Positions 1 to 8,782 of a DNA stretch of 64,000 bases are shown in pieces. A program made the position numbers and the translations under genes. Position 1 is the stretch's first letter; every line of letters begins with the position of its first letter. The notes below the pieces were generated by a model. It did no database searches. It was not told the origin of the DNA and saw only the letters and a program-made list of their open reading frames with translations. The stretch comes from SHWC01 sp050173345 (GTDB taxonomy: Bacteria; Pseudomonadota; Alphaproteobacteria; UBA828), in assembly GCA_050173345.1 (NCBI GenBank), contig JBFXKW010000002.1:186001-250000 (forward strand), written 5' to 3'.

Positions 1-781
1 CATCGAGCAGGTTGAAGGTGTGGCTCGCCTTCATGCACTGGTCATAGGCGGGCAGCGCGAGCTTGGCGGCGAGCAGGGCCATGCATTCCCGCTCGGCGTC
101 GTCGAAATGGCGGAACAGCCGGGCCGTGTCGGCATGCTCGAAATTGAAGGCGGAGAACTCGCGCTCGTTCTGCAGGTAGACGTCGCCGTAGGTGACCGCG
201 CCCTCGCCGTCCACGCCGTTCCAGTCGAGGTCGTAGACCCTATCGACGCCCTGCACGTACATGGCGAGGCGCTCCAGGCCATAGGTGATCTCGGCCGAGA
301 CCGGGTCGCAGTCGATGCCGCCGACCTGCTGGAAATAGGTGAACTGGGTGACCTCCATGCCGTCGCACCAGACCTCCCAGCCGAGGCCCCAGGCGCCGAG
401 CGTCGGGCTCTCCCAGTCGTCCTCGACGAAGCGGATGTCGTGCTCCTTGGCGCGCACGCCGAGCCGCTCCAGGCTTTGCAGATAGAGGTCGAGCACGTCG
501 GGCGGCGACGGCTTGAGAATCACCTGGTACTGGTAATAGTGCTGCAGCCGGTTCGGGTTCTCGCCATAGCGGCCGTCCTTGGGCCGGCGCGAGGGCTGCA
601 CATAGGCGGCGCGCCAGGGCTTGGGGCCAAGGCTGCGCAGCGTCGTCGCGGGGTGAAAGGTGCCCGCGCCGACCTCCATGTCATATGGTTGCAGGATGAC
701 GCAGCCCTGCTCGGCCCAGAAGCCCTGAAGCGTGAGGATCAGGGACTGGAACGAGTTGCCGCGCGGGCGCGGAGCAGCCAT
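1..781 (-). CDS. glyQ: Glycyl-tRNA synthetase alpha subunit (partial)
   Basis: Charges tRNA-Gly together with the beta subunit GlyS in the cytoplasm as an alpha2beta2 enzyme. The reading frame starts at the ATG complementary to 779-781 (MAAPRPRGNSFQSLILTLQG) and stays open to the window edge, about 260 codons out of a usual 290-310, so the C-terminus lies to the left. Family stretches are clear: the FWAEQGC segment, the YDMEVGAGTFHP motif, the QPSRRPKDGRYGENPNR segment, and the VGGIDCDPVSAEITYGLERLAMY core of the class II aminoacylation domain. It is the last visible gene of a leftward cluster after two small membrane proteins and an S49 peptidase. GlyS would be expected directly downstream, outside the window. 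Confidence 0.97.
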   Translation of the reverse strand, partial: MAAPRPRGNSFQSLILTLQGFWAEQGCVILQPYDMEVGAGTFHPATTLRSLGPKPWRAAYVQPSRRPKDGRYGENPNRLQHYYQYQVILKPSPPDVLDLYLQSLERLGVRAKEHDIRFVEDDWESPTLGAWGLGWEVWCDGMEVTQFTYFQQVGGIDCDPVSAEITYGLERLAMYVQGVDRVYDLDWNGVDGEGAVTYGDVYLQNEREFSAFNFEHADTARLFRHFDDAERECMALLAAKLALPAYDQCMKASHTFNLLD

Positions 782-888
782 CGCGAGACCGTATTCAGCG
801 GTTGAAAAAGGCGGCGCAACCCTATGCGCGCGGGGCTCGGGCGGTCAACGCGCTTGTTGGCGCAGGGCGCACATCCGGTTGTCCGGGA

Positions 889-1131
889 TCAGGCCTTGCC
901 GCAGACATGCCCGTCGAGCGAGCGGACGAAGGTGCCGCAGCGCGGGCATTCCACCAGATCCTCGGCCCTGAAGACGCGCCGGGCCCAGCCGAAGCGGCCC
1001 TGCGGCTCGGGCCGCGGCGCGGCGGCCTGCCGCGCGGCGCTGCGCTGCAGCTTCTTGACCCTGGCGATGTATTTGAAGGCGAAGAAGACGACCGCGATGA
1101 CCGCGATCAGGACGATCAGTTTGGTGATCAC
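889..1131 (-). CDS. Small membrane protein with C-terminal CPRC/CGK zinc-ribbon-like motif
   Basis: An 80-aa protein of unknown function starting at a GTG preceded by a GAGGGG ribosome site. Residues 1-22 form one hydrophobic membrane segment ending in FKYIARVKK. A basic, Ala/Pro/Arg-rich linker follows, and then a C-terminal segment with CPRCG and a final HVCGK, which looks like a half or minimal zinc ribbon. The likely topology is a membrane anchor with the metal-binding tail in the cytoplasm. It sits 34 nt after a 42-aa protein whose first 25 residues are clearly related, so the pair looks like a tandem duplication. The position before glyQ suggests co-transcription with the S49 peptidase cluster. 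The function is unknown. Confidence 0.75.
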   Translation of the reverse strand: MITKLIVLIAVIAVVFFAFKYIARVKKLQRSAARQAAAPRPEPQGRFGWARRVFRAEDLVECPRCGTFVRSLDGHVCGKA

Positions 1132-1165
1132 GCAGGCCCCTCACGAGCGCGAGGGCAGAGCCGGT

Positions 1166-1294
1166 TTACTCCTGCGCCTGACCGTCCCCTTCCTTCGCCT
1201 CCGCCTTGTTCTTGAGCCGCGTGACCGCCTTGAAGCCGAACCAGACGACCGCGATCACAAGGACGAGGATGAGAAGCTTGGGCAGATTGAACAT
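1166..1294 (-). CDS. 42-aa single-pass membrane protein
   Basis: This 42-aa protein begins at the ATG complementary to 1292-1294. A GGGAG ribosome site lies about 8 nt upstream. Residues 5-20 form a hydrophobic helix (LPKLLILVLVIAVVWFGFK) and a charged tail rich in Lys and Glu follows (TRLKNKAEAKEGDGQAQE). The helix and the following FKxxxRxK stretch match the N-terminus of the neighbouring 80-aa protein at about half of 25 positions, so it looks like a paralogue without the zinc-ribbon tail. No function can be assigned. The start signal and the similarity to its neighbour support a real gene. Confidence 0.65.
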   Translation of the reverse strand: MFNLPKLLILVLVIAVVWFGFKAVTRLKNKAEAKEGDGQAQE

Positions 1295-1422
1295 GGGATG
1301 CTCCCTGGCAGCCGGCGCCCCGCTGCACGGCCCCTCCTGTGTTGTGTTCTCCAGGGTTCGGCGAACGCAGCGCCCGAACAGACATCATCGGGCGTGGCCC
1401 AAGGGCGGTCAAGGATAATGCG

Positions 1423-1451
1423 CTGAGAGTGGCGGGCCAAGCCGCCCTCAG
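1423..1451 (-). terminator. Hairpin just after the S49 peptidase gene
   Basis: CTGAG (1423-1427) pairs with CTCAG (1447-1451), and GGCGG (1431-1435) pairs with CCGCC (1442-1446). The hairpin lies a few bases after the peptidase stop. No T-run follows, so it may be a weak or Rho-assisted terminator or an mRNA-end stabiliser. The tentative call rests on position and pairing only. Confidence 0.35.
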
Positions 1452-1457
1452 AGGCCC

Positions 1458-2318
1458 CTAGAGGCCGTAGCGGCCCCACCAGGCGCGGGCTTCGAGCGCG
1501 CCGATCAGGCCGTCGGCGAGGCCGTGGCCGAGCGCCGCCTCGCCGCCCCGCGCGGGCGGCAGGCCGAGCCGGCGGCGCAGCCAGCTCTCGCGCCGGCCGA
1601 TCGCGCGGAGCCGGACCCGCTTGCCGAAGCGGTCGCGCACGATGCCGCGCAGATCGCCGATGCCGTCGGCGAGGCCGAGCTCGACCGCGCGCTTGCCGAC
1701 CCAGAACTCGCCGCTGAAGAGGTCGTCCTCCCCGGCGCGCAGCCGGCGGCCGCGCCGGGCGCGCACGACTTCCTTGAAATTGTCGTGGATTTCGCGCTGC
1801 ACGGCGCTCAGCCGGCCGACATCCTCGGCCCGCTCGGGCAGGAACGGGTCCATCAGCGACTTGCGCTCGCCCGCCGTGTGCAGGCGCCGCTCGATGCCGA
1901 GCTTGCGGAGCGCCTCGTTGAAGCCGAAGCCGGCATAGATCACGCCGACGCTGCCGACGATCGAGTTCGGGTTGACCCAGATCTCGTCGGCGGCGAGCGC
2001 CAGCCAATAGCCGCCCGAGGCGCCGACATCCTCGATGAAGGCGAGCACCGGCACCTGGCGCTCCTCGGCGAGCGCGCGGATGCGCGACATGATGAGCGAG
2101 GACTGCGCCGCCGAGCCGCCCGGCGAGTTGATGGCGAGCGCCACCGCCTTGAGCCCGTTCATGGCGAAGGCGCGCTCCAGCGTCTCGGCGAGGCCGGCGA
2201 GGTTCATGCCGGGCCTGAGCGGCGCGGCCGGGCCGATGATGCCGGAGAGCCGGACCACCGCGACCACCGGCGGCGGCGAGCGGAAAGTGAGCCGGGAGAA
2301 CAAGCGTTCCAAGGCCAT
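1458..2318 (-). CDS. S49-family (SppA/SohB-like) serine peptidase
   Basis: A 286-aa member of the S49 peptidase family, which cleaves signal-peptide remnants and membrane-embedded peptides with a Ser-Lys dyad. The core reads VVAVVRLSGIIG near residue 18, then NSPGGS at 64-69. The likely nucleophile is Ser101 in GASGGY and the likely general base is Lys153 in GERKSL. No N-terminal membrane helix or signal peptide is visible, unlike E. coli SppA or SohB, so the protein may be soluble or peripheral. The C-terminus is basic and Gly/Ala-rich. It lies 9 nt downstream of the TrmN6-like gene and upstream of the small membrane proteins and glyQ, a gene order I recall from other alphaproteobacteria. 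Confidence 0.9.
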   Translation of the reverse strand: MALERLFSRLTFRSPPPVVAVVRLSGIIGPAAPLRPGMNLAGLAETLERAFAMNGLKAVALAINSPGGSAAQSSLIMSRIRALAEERQVPVLAFIEDVGASGGYWLALAADEIWVNPNSIVGSVGVIYAGFGFNEALRKLGIERRLHTAGERKSLMDPFLPERAEDVGRLSAVQREIHDNFKEVVRARRGRRLRAGEDDLFSGEFWVGKRAVELGLADGIGDLRGIVRDRFGKRVRLRAIGRRESWLRRRLGLPPARGGEAALGHGLADGLIGALEARAWWGRYGL

Positions 2319-2326
2319 GAGCGTTC

Positions 2327-3094
2327 CTATCCGTCGAGGGCGAGCGGCGCCGCGCCGCGCAGCACCGCCTGCGCCGCCTCAGTATAGGCGCCGCCGGGCT
2401 CGTGCACGACCAGGCCGCCGAGCAGGCGCAGCGGCGCGTTCGAGCCGACGCGCGCCTGCACGATCACGCGCTTGGCAACGAGGCCGTCGCCGAGCCCCGG
2501 ATCGCGCGGCCATATCGGGAAAACCGCGATCCCGCCGGTTCGATCCGTCAGGCCGCGCAGAATCTCGGGCAGCCGGTCGGGCCGGTGGATCACCGTGACC
2601 GTGCCGCCGGACTTGACCATGGTGAGGCAGAAGGCGAGCCAGTCCGCGAGCTTGGCCTCGCCCTCGACGGTCGCGGCCGCCTTGGCCGGGTTGGGCGAAG
2701 GGTGGGCGCGCTCGGCCTCCTGGTAGGGCGGGTTGGCGAAGACGTGATCGAAGCTGCGCGGCCCGAGCCGCGGCGGCGGACGCTTGAGGTCGCCGATCAG
2801 CATGTCGACCCGTTCTTCCAGGCCGTTCGCCTCGACGTTCTCGGCGGCGAGCCGGGCGAGCTCGCGCTGCATCTCGAGCCCGACCACGCGGGCGCCCGCC
2901 ACGCGCGAGGCGAGACAAAGCGCCGCCGCGCCGACGCCCGCGCCGACGTCGAGCGCGATCTGGCCGTCCGTGGCGGGCACCGCGGCCGAGAGCAGCACCG
3001 GGTCGATCGCGACGCGGTAGCCGACGGCGGGCTGGCGCAGCCGCACCCGGCCGCCGAGCAGCGCGCCGGCGCTCGCGCCCGCGGCCTCAGCCAT
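2327..3094 (-). CDS. TrmN6-like SAM-dependent methyltransferase (COG4123)
   Basis: A 255-aa class I methyltransferase. The start chosen is the ATG complementary to 3092-3094 (MAEAAGASAG), because the frame upstream is only a shadow of the preceding gene. The SAM-binding motif I reads ALDVGAGVGAAALCLA near residue 48. The catalytic NPPY motif near residue 121 is that of N6-adenine or N5-glutamine methyltransferases. The family includes E. coli TrmN6 (YfiC), which methylates A37 of tRNA1Val. The substrate here is inferred from family only. The start overlaps the end of the DUF2007 gene by 8 nt, which indicates translational coupling. Confidence 0.88.
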   Translation of the reverse strand: MAEAAGASAGALLGGRVRLRQPAVGYRVAIDPVLLSAAVPATDGQIALDVGAGVGAAALCLASRVAGARVVGLEMQRELARLAAENVEANGLEERVDMLIGDLKRPPPRLGPRSFDHVFANPPYQEAERAHPSPNPAKAAATVEGEAKLADWLAFCLTMVKSGGTVTVIHRPDRLPEILRGLTDRTGGIAVFPIWPRDPGLGDGLVAKRVIVQARVGSNAPLRLLGGLVVHEPGGAYTEAAQAVLRGAAPLALDG

Positions 3095-3299
3095 CGAGCG
3101 CGTCCGTCTCGGAGAGGATGCGCCGGGCGGCCGCCTCGTCGCGGTCGGCGACCATGAGGCGCCGCATGATGGCGGGCGAGCTGCCCTCCAGCACACTGGT
3201 ATGGGCATCGAGCACCACGGCCTCGACCCCGCCGTCCGCGAGCACGGCGACCAGCCATGAAAGCCGCACCGGGTCATTCAGGCGCAGGAGTTCAACCAT
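3087..3299 (-). CDS. DUF2007 domain protein
   Basis: A 70-aa protein (MVELLRLNDPVRLSWLVAVLADGG) covering the whole DUF2007 ferredoxin-like fold. That fold is annotated as a putative signal-transducing or PII-like small domain. The family pattern is visible: an opening ELLRTND-type strand, the AVLADGGVEAVVLDAHTS segment, and a final strand giving RLMVADRDEAAARRIL. Its stop overlaps the start of the methyltransferase gene. It stands head-to-head with ispB, sharing the 123-bp region 3300-3422 as a divergent promoter region. The biochemical role is not known. Confidence 0.85.
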   Translation of the reverse strand: MVELLRLNDPVRLSWLVAVLADGGVEAVVLDAHTSVLEGSSPAIMRRLMVADRDEAAARRILSETDALDG

Positions 3300-3422
3300 C
3301 GTTTACCAGCCGCGGCGTCGGCACGGTTTCACGGCGCGCAGGCCCGATATAGAGTGGCGGCGCGCCGAACGCCCCATGCTCCGCGGTGGGGCCTCCGGCG
3401 TCAAGCGCAAGGGAGCTGGCGC

Positions 3423-4454
3423 GTGGGATCGGTCATCCGGCTGGAACAAGGCAAGGTCAAGAAGGGCGCGGCGCGCGAGACGCCGATCGACACGCTGCAC
3501 GGGCTGGTCGGCGAGGAGCTGCGCGAGGTTAACGCCGTTATCCTCGAACGCATGACGAGCCCGGTGGTGCTGATCTCGGAGCTCGCCGGCCACATCATCG
3601 CCTCGGGCGGCAAGCGGCTGCGCCCGATGCTGACCCTCGCCGCGGCCAAGATGTGCGGCTATGCCGGCCGCCGCCACATCAACCTCGCCGCCTGCATCGA
3701 GTTCATCCACACCGCGACGCTGCTGCACGACGATGTGGTGGACGACAGCGCGCTCCGGCGCGGCAACGCGACCGCCAACGCGGTCTGGGGCAACAAGCCG
3801 AGCGTCCTGGTCGGCGACTTCCTGTTCGCGCGCGCCTTCCAGCTCTCGGTCGAGGACGGCTCGCTCAAGGTGCTCGACATCCTGGCTTCGACCTCGGCGG
3901 TGCTCGCCGAGGGCGAGGTGATGCAGCTGATGACCTCGAACGATACGTCGACCAGCGAGACCGCCTATCTCGCGGTGATCACTGCGAAGACCGCGGCGCT
4001 CTTCCGCTCCGCCTGCCAGCTCGGCGCGGTGGTCGGCGCGCGGCCGAGCGGCGAGGAGGAGGCGCTCAAGGCGTTCGGCCTCAACCTCGGCATCCTCTAC
4101 CAGCTGATCGACGACACCCTGGACTATTCGGGCGGCGCCGCGACGCTCGGCAAGAACTCGGGCGACGACTTCCGCGAGGGCAAGATCACGCTCCCCGTGG
4201 TGCTCGCCTTCCGGCGCGGCAATGACGAGGAGCGCGCCTTCTGGCGCCGCGTCATGGAGGACGGCGAGCAGTGCGACGGCGATTTCGAGCACGCGCTGGC
4301 GCTGATGGCCAAGCATGGCGCGCTCGCCGATTCCCACGAGCGCGCCCGCCACTATGGCGCGATGGCCAAGGACGCCCTCGGCCTCTTCCCCGACAGCCCC
4401 GAGAAGCAGGCCCTCCTCGGCGTCGTCGACTTCTGCATGGAGCGCGAGAGCTAG
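3423..4454 (+). CDS. ispB: Polyprenyl diphosphate synthase (octaprenyl/decaprenyl type)
   Basis: Condenses isopentenyl diphosphate onto allylic diphosphates to make the long side chain of ubiquinone. The start chosen is the GTG at 3423, which has a good AAGGGAG site upstream. The upstream in-frame ATG at 3354 would add 23 arginine-rich residues unlike the family. The 343-aa product has the first Asp-rich motif DDVVD at 103-107, followed by the GGKRLRP-linked helices, and the second motif DDTLD at 230-234. It also has KxSGDDFREGKITLP, typical of ubiquinone-chain synthases. Chain length cannot be read from sequence alone. A strong intrinsic terminator follows directly. Confidence 0.95.
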   Translation: MGSVIRLEQGKVKKGAARETPIDTLHGLVGEELREVNAVILERMTSPVVLISELAGHIIASGGKRLRPMLTLAAAKMCGYAGRRHINLAACIEFIHTATLLHDDVVDDSALRRGNATANAVWGNKPSVLVGDFLFARAFQLSVEDGSLKVLDILASTSAVLAEGEVMQLMTSNDTSTSETAYLAVITAKTAALFRSACQLGAVVGARPSGEEEALKAFGLNLGILYQLIDDTLDYSGGAATLGKNSGDDFREGKITLPVVLAFRRGNDEERAFWRRVMEDGEQCDGDFEHALALMAKHGALADSHERARHYGAMAKDALGLFPDSPEKQALLGVVDFCMERES

Positions 4455-4463
4455 ATCGCGCCC

Positions 4464-4488
4464 GCGAAGGGAAAACCCTTCGCTATTT
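4464..4488 (+). terminator. Intrinsic terminator of ispB
   Basis: A perfect 8-bp stem, GCGAAGGG (4464-4471), has an AAAA loop and pairs with CCCTTCGC (4476-4483). TATTT follows. It begins 10 nt after the ispB stop codon and separates ispB from the hyu genes. Confidence 0.85.
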
Positions 4489-4626
4489 CCGGTCAATTAA
4501 CGGCACGTTCCACCCGCGCCTGCCGCGACGCGGGGCTTGACGGGGCCCGCCGGGCCGGTAATCGTCGCGGCCGACCGGGGCCCCCACGGCACACATACAA
4601 AGTTTTCAAATCGGAGCAGCCACCCG

Positions 4627-6672
4627 ATGACCAGCCTGCGCGTCGCCGTCGATATCGGCGGCACATTCACGGATATCTGCATACTTGACGAGAAATCCGG
4701 CGAAATCCGCATCAACAAGATCGCCTCGACGCCCGAGGACCCGATCAAGGGTTGCCTTGCGGGCCTCTCCCAGGCCGGGGTCGACCTGCACGAGGTGAGC
4801 CTGTTCTCGCACGGCACCACGGTCGCGACCAACGCGCTGATCACGCGCCGCCTGCCGCCGGCCGCCATGATCCTGACCAAGGGCTTCCGCGACGTGATCG
4901 AGGTGCGGCGCGGCACCAAGGAAGACCTGTGGGACACCTATCGCGACGTGGCGCCGCCCTATATCCGCCGGCGCGACCGGCTCACCGTGAGCGAGCGCGT
5001 CGACTTCAGGGGCAACGTGGTCGAGCCGCTCGACGAGGACGAGGCGCGCAGGGTCGCCCGCGTGCTCAAGAAGCGCGGCGTGCAGGCGATCGCGATCTGC
5101 TTCATCAATTCCTACATCAACGGCGCGCACGAAAAGCGCATGAAGGAGATCCTCCAGGAGGAGCTGCCCGACGATGTCGAAATTTCGACCTCGTCCGAGG
5201 TGCTGCCCGAGATCTTCGAGCATGAGCGCTTCTCGACCACCGTGGTCAACGCGATCCTGAACCCGATCGCGGGCCGCTATGCGGATAGGCTCGCCGACGA
5301 GCTCAAGGGGCTCGGCTACAAGAGCGACCTGCTCCTGCTGCACAGCGGCGGCGGCGTGGTGACCGGGCGCACGGCGCGCCAGTTCGCCGGCCGGCTCGCC
5401 GGCTCCGGCATCGCGGCGGGCGCGATCGCGAGCCGCTATGTCGCGACGCTGTGCGGCTATGAGAACTCGATCGGCTTCGACATGGGCGGCACCTCGACCG
5501 ACGTGTCGATGGCTTATGAAGGCGTCAACCGCGTCACCAAGGACTGGTTCATCCAGTACGGCTATCCGATCCGCTTCCCGAGCATCGAGGTCTTGACCAT
5601 CGGCGCCGGCGGCGGCTCCCTCGCCTATATCGACGAGGCGGGCTCCTTGCGCAACGGCCCGCAATCGGCCGGCGCCGACCCCGGCCCGGCCTGCTACGGC
5701 CGCGGCGGCACGGTGCCCACCAACACCGACGCCAACCTCTATCTCGGCCGGCTCGGCGGCGGCCTGGTCGGCGGCGGCGTCAGGCTCGACGCCGCGCTTG
5801 CCGAGGCCGCGATCCGCGACGCCGTCGCGAAGCCGCTCAAGATGGAGACGGCCGAGGCCGCCAAGGCGATCATCTCGGTCGCCAACGCCAACATGGCGGA
5901 TGCCGTGCGGCTGATCTCGATCAGCCGCGGCTACGACCCGCGCGACTTCGCGCTCGTCGCGTTCGGCGGCGCCGGGCCGCTGCACGGCGTCGCGCTCGCC
6001 CGCGAGCTCTCGATCCCGACCCTGATCGTGCCGCCGAGCCCGGGCATCACCTCGGCGATGGGCTGCCTCTTGGTCGACATCCGCCACGACATCGGCTTCA
6101 CCTATATCGCCTCGGCCGACGACGTGGATGCCAAGACGGTCGAGGCCGAGTTCCGCAAGATGGAAGACGAGGCGCGCGACCGGCTGGAGCATGAAGGGGT
6201 CAAGCAGAAGAACATGGTGCTGACCCGCTCGATCGACATGATGTACCGCGGCCAGTGGCGCACGCTGAACGTCCAGGTGCCGGCGCCCTTCAAGTCGATC
6301 AAGCAGGCGGTCGAGGCGTTCCACCTCAACCACGACCGCGAATACAACTTCCGGCGCGACGACACGCCGGTCGACCTGTTCCGCCTCAACCTGACGGCGA
6401 TCGGGCTGTCGCCCAAGGCGGGCCTCGCCAAGCACAAGCCGAAACGCGGCACGCCGAAGCCGGTCGGCAAGCGGCCGGTGCTGTTCGACGAGCGGGCGAA
6501 GCCGGTCTCGACGCCGATCTATGCCCGGCACGACCTCTTCGCCGGCGCAACCATCGAGGGCCCCGCGGTCATCGAGCAACTCGATTCCACCACTTTGGTT
6601 CCCCCCGGCCTTGTCGCCAAAGTCGATCCGTGGTTGAACATCATCATCAAGGTTTCGGAGGCCAAGCGATGA
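4627..6672 (+). CDS. hyuA: Hydantoinase/oxoprolinase family subunit A (HyuA-like)
   Basis: An ATP-binding subunit of the hydantoinase / 5-oxoprolinase / acetone-carboxylase family, acting with the next gene product in ATP-dependent opening or carboxylation of a cyclic or carbonyl substrate. The start is the ATG at 4627 with a GGAG site at 4613. The 681-aa protein opens with the phosphate-binding DIGGTFTD at residues 9-16, followed by HGTTVATNALI and later GFDMGGTSTDVS and AFGGAGPLHG. These are the actin-like ATPase motifs of the family. The closest functional label (N-methylhydantoinase, 5-oxoprolinase, acetophenone carboxylase) cannot be decided from sequence. The stop overlaps the hyuB start (ATGA). 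Confidence 0.92.
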   Translation: MTSLRVAVDIGGTFTDICILDEKSGEIRINKIASTPEDPIKGCLAGLSQAGVDLHEVSLFSHGTTVATNALITRRLPPAAMILTKGFRDVIEVRRGTKEDLWDTYRDVAPPYIRRRDRLTVSERVDFRGNVVEPLDEDEARRVARVLKKRGVQAIAICFINSYINGAHEKRMKEILQEELPDDVEISTSSEVLPEIFEHERFSTTVVNAILNPIAGRYADRLADELKGLGYKSDLLLLHSGGGVVTGRTARQFAGRLAGSGIAAGAIASRYVATLCGYENSIGFDMGGTSTDVSMAYEGVNRVTKDWFIQYGYPIRFPSIEVLTIGAGGGSLAYIDEAGSLRNGPQSAGADPGPACYGRGGTVPTNTDANLYLGRLGGGLVGGGVRLDAALAEAAIRDAVAKPLKMETAEAAKAIISVANANMADAVRLISISRGYDPRDFALVAFGGAGPLHGVALARELSIPTLIVPPSPGITSAMGCLLVDIRHDIGFTYIASADDVDAKTVEAEFRKMEDEARDRLEHEGVKQKNMVLTRSIDMMYRGQWRTLNVQVPAPFKSIKQAVEAFHLNHDREYNFRRDDTPVDLFRLNLTAIGLSPKAGLAKHKPKRGTPKPVGKRPVLFDERAKPVSTPIYARHDLFAGATIEGPAVIEQLDSTTLVPPGLVAKVDPWLNIIIKVSEAKR

Positions 6673-8735
6673 GCACGAAGCGCGCCACAGCCCGCGGAGG
6701 GAGCCGCACCAGCACGAGCCGGAAGCCGGCCGCCAAGGCGGCCGCGACGCGGGCGAAGCAGAAATCGCTCGACCCGGTCACCTTCGAGGTGCTGAAGAAC
6801 TCCTACATCTCGGCGGTCGACCAGATGGCCGAGCAGATCATCCGCACCTGCTATTCGTTCGTCATCTACAACCGGGACTTCTCCTCGGCGCTCAACGACA
6901 TCAACGGCGATTCGATCGCCCAGGGCAACCAGGACATCTCGGTCCATGTCGGCACGCTGCACTATAGCTGCAAGGCGGTGATCAACGCCTTCAAGGGCGA
7001 CATGCACCCGGGCGACGTCTTCATCGTCAACGACCCCTATGCCGGCGGCACGCACTTCAACGACGTGCGCCTGATCCGGCCGATCTTCGTCGGCAAGGAC
7101 CTGATCGGCTACGCGCAGTCGAACGGCCACTGGGCCGATATTGGCGGCTCGGTGCCGGGCTCGTTCGACGTGCAGGCCAAGGACATGTTCCGCGAGGGGC
7201 TGCGCATCACGCCGACCCGGCTCTACGACAAGGGCGCGCTGCGCGAGGACGTGGCGCGGCTGATCGCGGCGAGCACGCGCGACCCCGAGACGGTGCTCGG
7301 CGACATGCGCGCCCAGGCCGAGGCGACCCGCGTGGCCGAGCGCGAGATCCTCCGCCTCGTCAAGAAGTACGGCAAGGACACCGTGGTCGCCGGCTTCAAC
7401 GAGGTGCAGAACTATGTCGAGCGCGCGACCCGGCAACGCCTGCGCGCGCTGCCCAACGGCAGCTGGGAGACCACCGACTATCTCGACCAGGACCCCGCGA
7501 AGAGCGAGGGGCTGATCCCGATCAAGGTCAAGCTCACCATCGACAATGACGAGGTGATCTACGACTTCTCGGGCAGCCACCCGACCATCGGCACGCTCTA
7601 CAACTCGGCGTTCGGCACCACCTTCTCGGGCGTGGTCGCCGGCATGAAGACCTTCTTCCCCGACCTGCCGCTCAACTCCGGCTTCTACCGGCCGATCAGG
7701 ATCATCGCGCCGGAGAACTCGGTGGTGGACGCGCGCTGGCCGGTCGCGGTCACCGGCTTCCTCATGGTGTTCGAGAAGATCATGGCGATGATGTTCGAGC
7801 TGTGGTCGAACATCATGCCCGAGCGCGCGATCGCGGCGGCCTACCAGCTCGAATACCTGCTGACCGGCGGCACTGACCTGCGCTTCAAGGACAAGCCCTA
7901 TTTCATGTACTACGACTGGCTGCCGGGCGGCTGGGGCGGCCGCCAGGGCAAGGACGGCTGCAACTCGACCTGCTCGCCGTTCGGCGTCGGCCTGATGGTG
8001 CAGCCGATCGAGGGCCAGGAGCGGCTCTCGCCGATCCTCGTCGTCGACAACACACTGGTCACCGATTCGGGCGGCCCCGGCAAGTGGCGCGGCGGCGTCG
8101 GCATCAACAAGACCTCGCGGCTGAACGACGCCGAGGGCACGGTGCTCTCCTACATCTGCGACCGCGAGCGCTCGATCGCCTTCGGCATCAAGGGCGGCTC
8201 GCCGTCGAACCCGCACGGGCTCTGGCTGCACCGCAAGGGCGAGAACCAGCCGGTCTGGCTCGGCGCCGTGTTCTCGGACGTGCCGATCGGCGAGGGCGAT
8301 GAGTATGCGCGCGTCGCGGGCGGCGGCGGCGGGCTCGGCGATCCCCTGGAGCGCGACCCCAAGCTGGTCGCCGAGGACGTGGCGGACGATTACGTCTCGG
8401 TCGAGCGCGCGAGGACCGACTATGGCGTAGTGCTCCGGGTCGTCGATGCCGACCTCGCGCGATACGAGGTCGACGAGCAGGCCACCAAGCAGGAGCGCGC
8501 GCGCATCCGCGCCGAGCGCAAGCGCTGGATCGAGGAAGACCCCGAGAGCGTCGCCGCGCGCTACCGCAAGGGCGAGCTCAGCGAGTTCGACCTGGTGCGC
8601 CGCTACGGCGTGATCGTCGATTGGGGCACCGGCGAGGTGCTGCCCAAGACCACGGCCGAATACCGCCGCATGTTGAAGCGGCGCACCGCGGCCTACTGGG
8701 ACGATCGGGCGCCGACCAAGCAGGCGGCCGAATAG
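6669..8735 (+). CDS. hyuB: Hydantoinase/oxoprolinase family subunit B (HyuB-like)
   Basis: The 688-aa partner of the HyuA-like protein, starting at an ATG that overlaps the hyuA stop by 4 nt. After a 36-residue low-complexity Lys/Arg/Ala/Ser-rich leader, the family domain begins at DPVTFEVLKNSYISAVDQM. The hallmarks are DFSSALND, DIS..VGTLH, FIVNDPYAGGTHFNDV and SNGHWADIGGSVPGS. The latter two contain the metal and substrate residues of this family. The extended C-terminus (REIRAERKRWIEEDPE region and RYGVIVDWGTG) resembles the acetone/acetophenone-carboxylase or hydantoinase-B group. The substrate is unknown, and no small carboxylase gamma subunit is encoded next to it. Confidence 0.92.
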   Translation: MSTKRATARGGSRTSTSRKPAAKAAATRAKQKSLDPVTFEVLKNSYISAVDQMAEQIIRTCYSFVIYNRDFSSALNDINGDSIAQGNQDISVHVGTLHYSCKAVINAFKGDMHPGDVFIVNDPYAGGTHFNDVRLIRPIFVGKDLIGYAQSNGHWADIGGSVPGSFDVQAKDMFREGLRITPTRLYDKGALREDVARLIAASTRDPETVLGDMRAQAEATRVAEREILRLVKKYGKDTVVAGFNEVQNYVERATRQRLRALPNGSWETTDYLDQDPAKSEGLIPIKVKLTIDNDEVIYDFSGSHPTIGTLYNSAFGTTFSGVVAGMKTFFPDLPLNSGFYRPIRIIAPENSVVDARWPVAVTGFLMVFEKIMAMMFELWSNIMPERAIAAAYQLEYLLTGGTDLRFKDKPYFMYYDWLPGGWGGRQGKDGCNSTCSPFGVGLMVQPIEGQERLSPILVVDNTLVTDSGGPGKWRGGVGINKTSRLNDAEGTVLSYICDRERSIAFGIKGGSPSNPHGLWLHRKGENQPVWLGAVFSDVPIGEGDEYARVAGGGGGLGDPLERDPKLVAEDVADDYVSVERARTDYGVVLRVVDADLARYEVDEQATKQERARIRAERKRWIEEDPESVAARYRKGELSEFDLVRRYGVIVDWGTGEVLPKTTAEYRRMLKRRTAAYWDDRAPTKQAAE

Positions 8736-8782
8736 GCCGATCGCCGGGGCGGAGACGCAAGCCGCCCCGTCGACGATTCCCG

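Noticed and set aside
4537..4626. N-terminal extension of the HyuA-like protein from the ATG at 4537
   Set aside because: The added 30 residues have no family match, while the ATG at 4627 has a GGAG site and begins the conserved domain.
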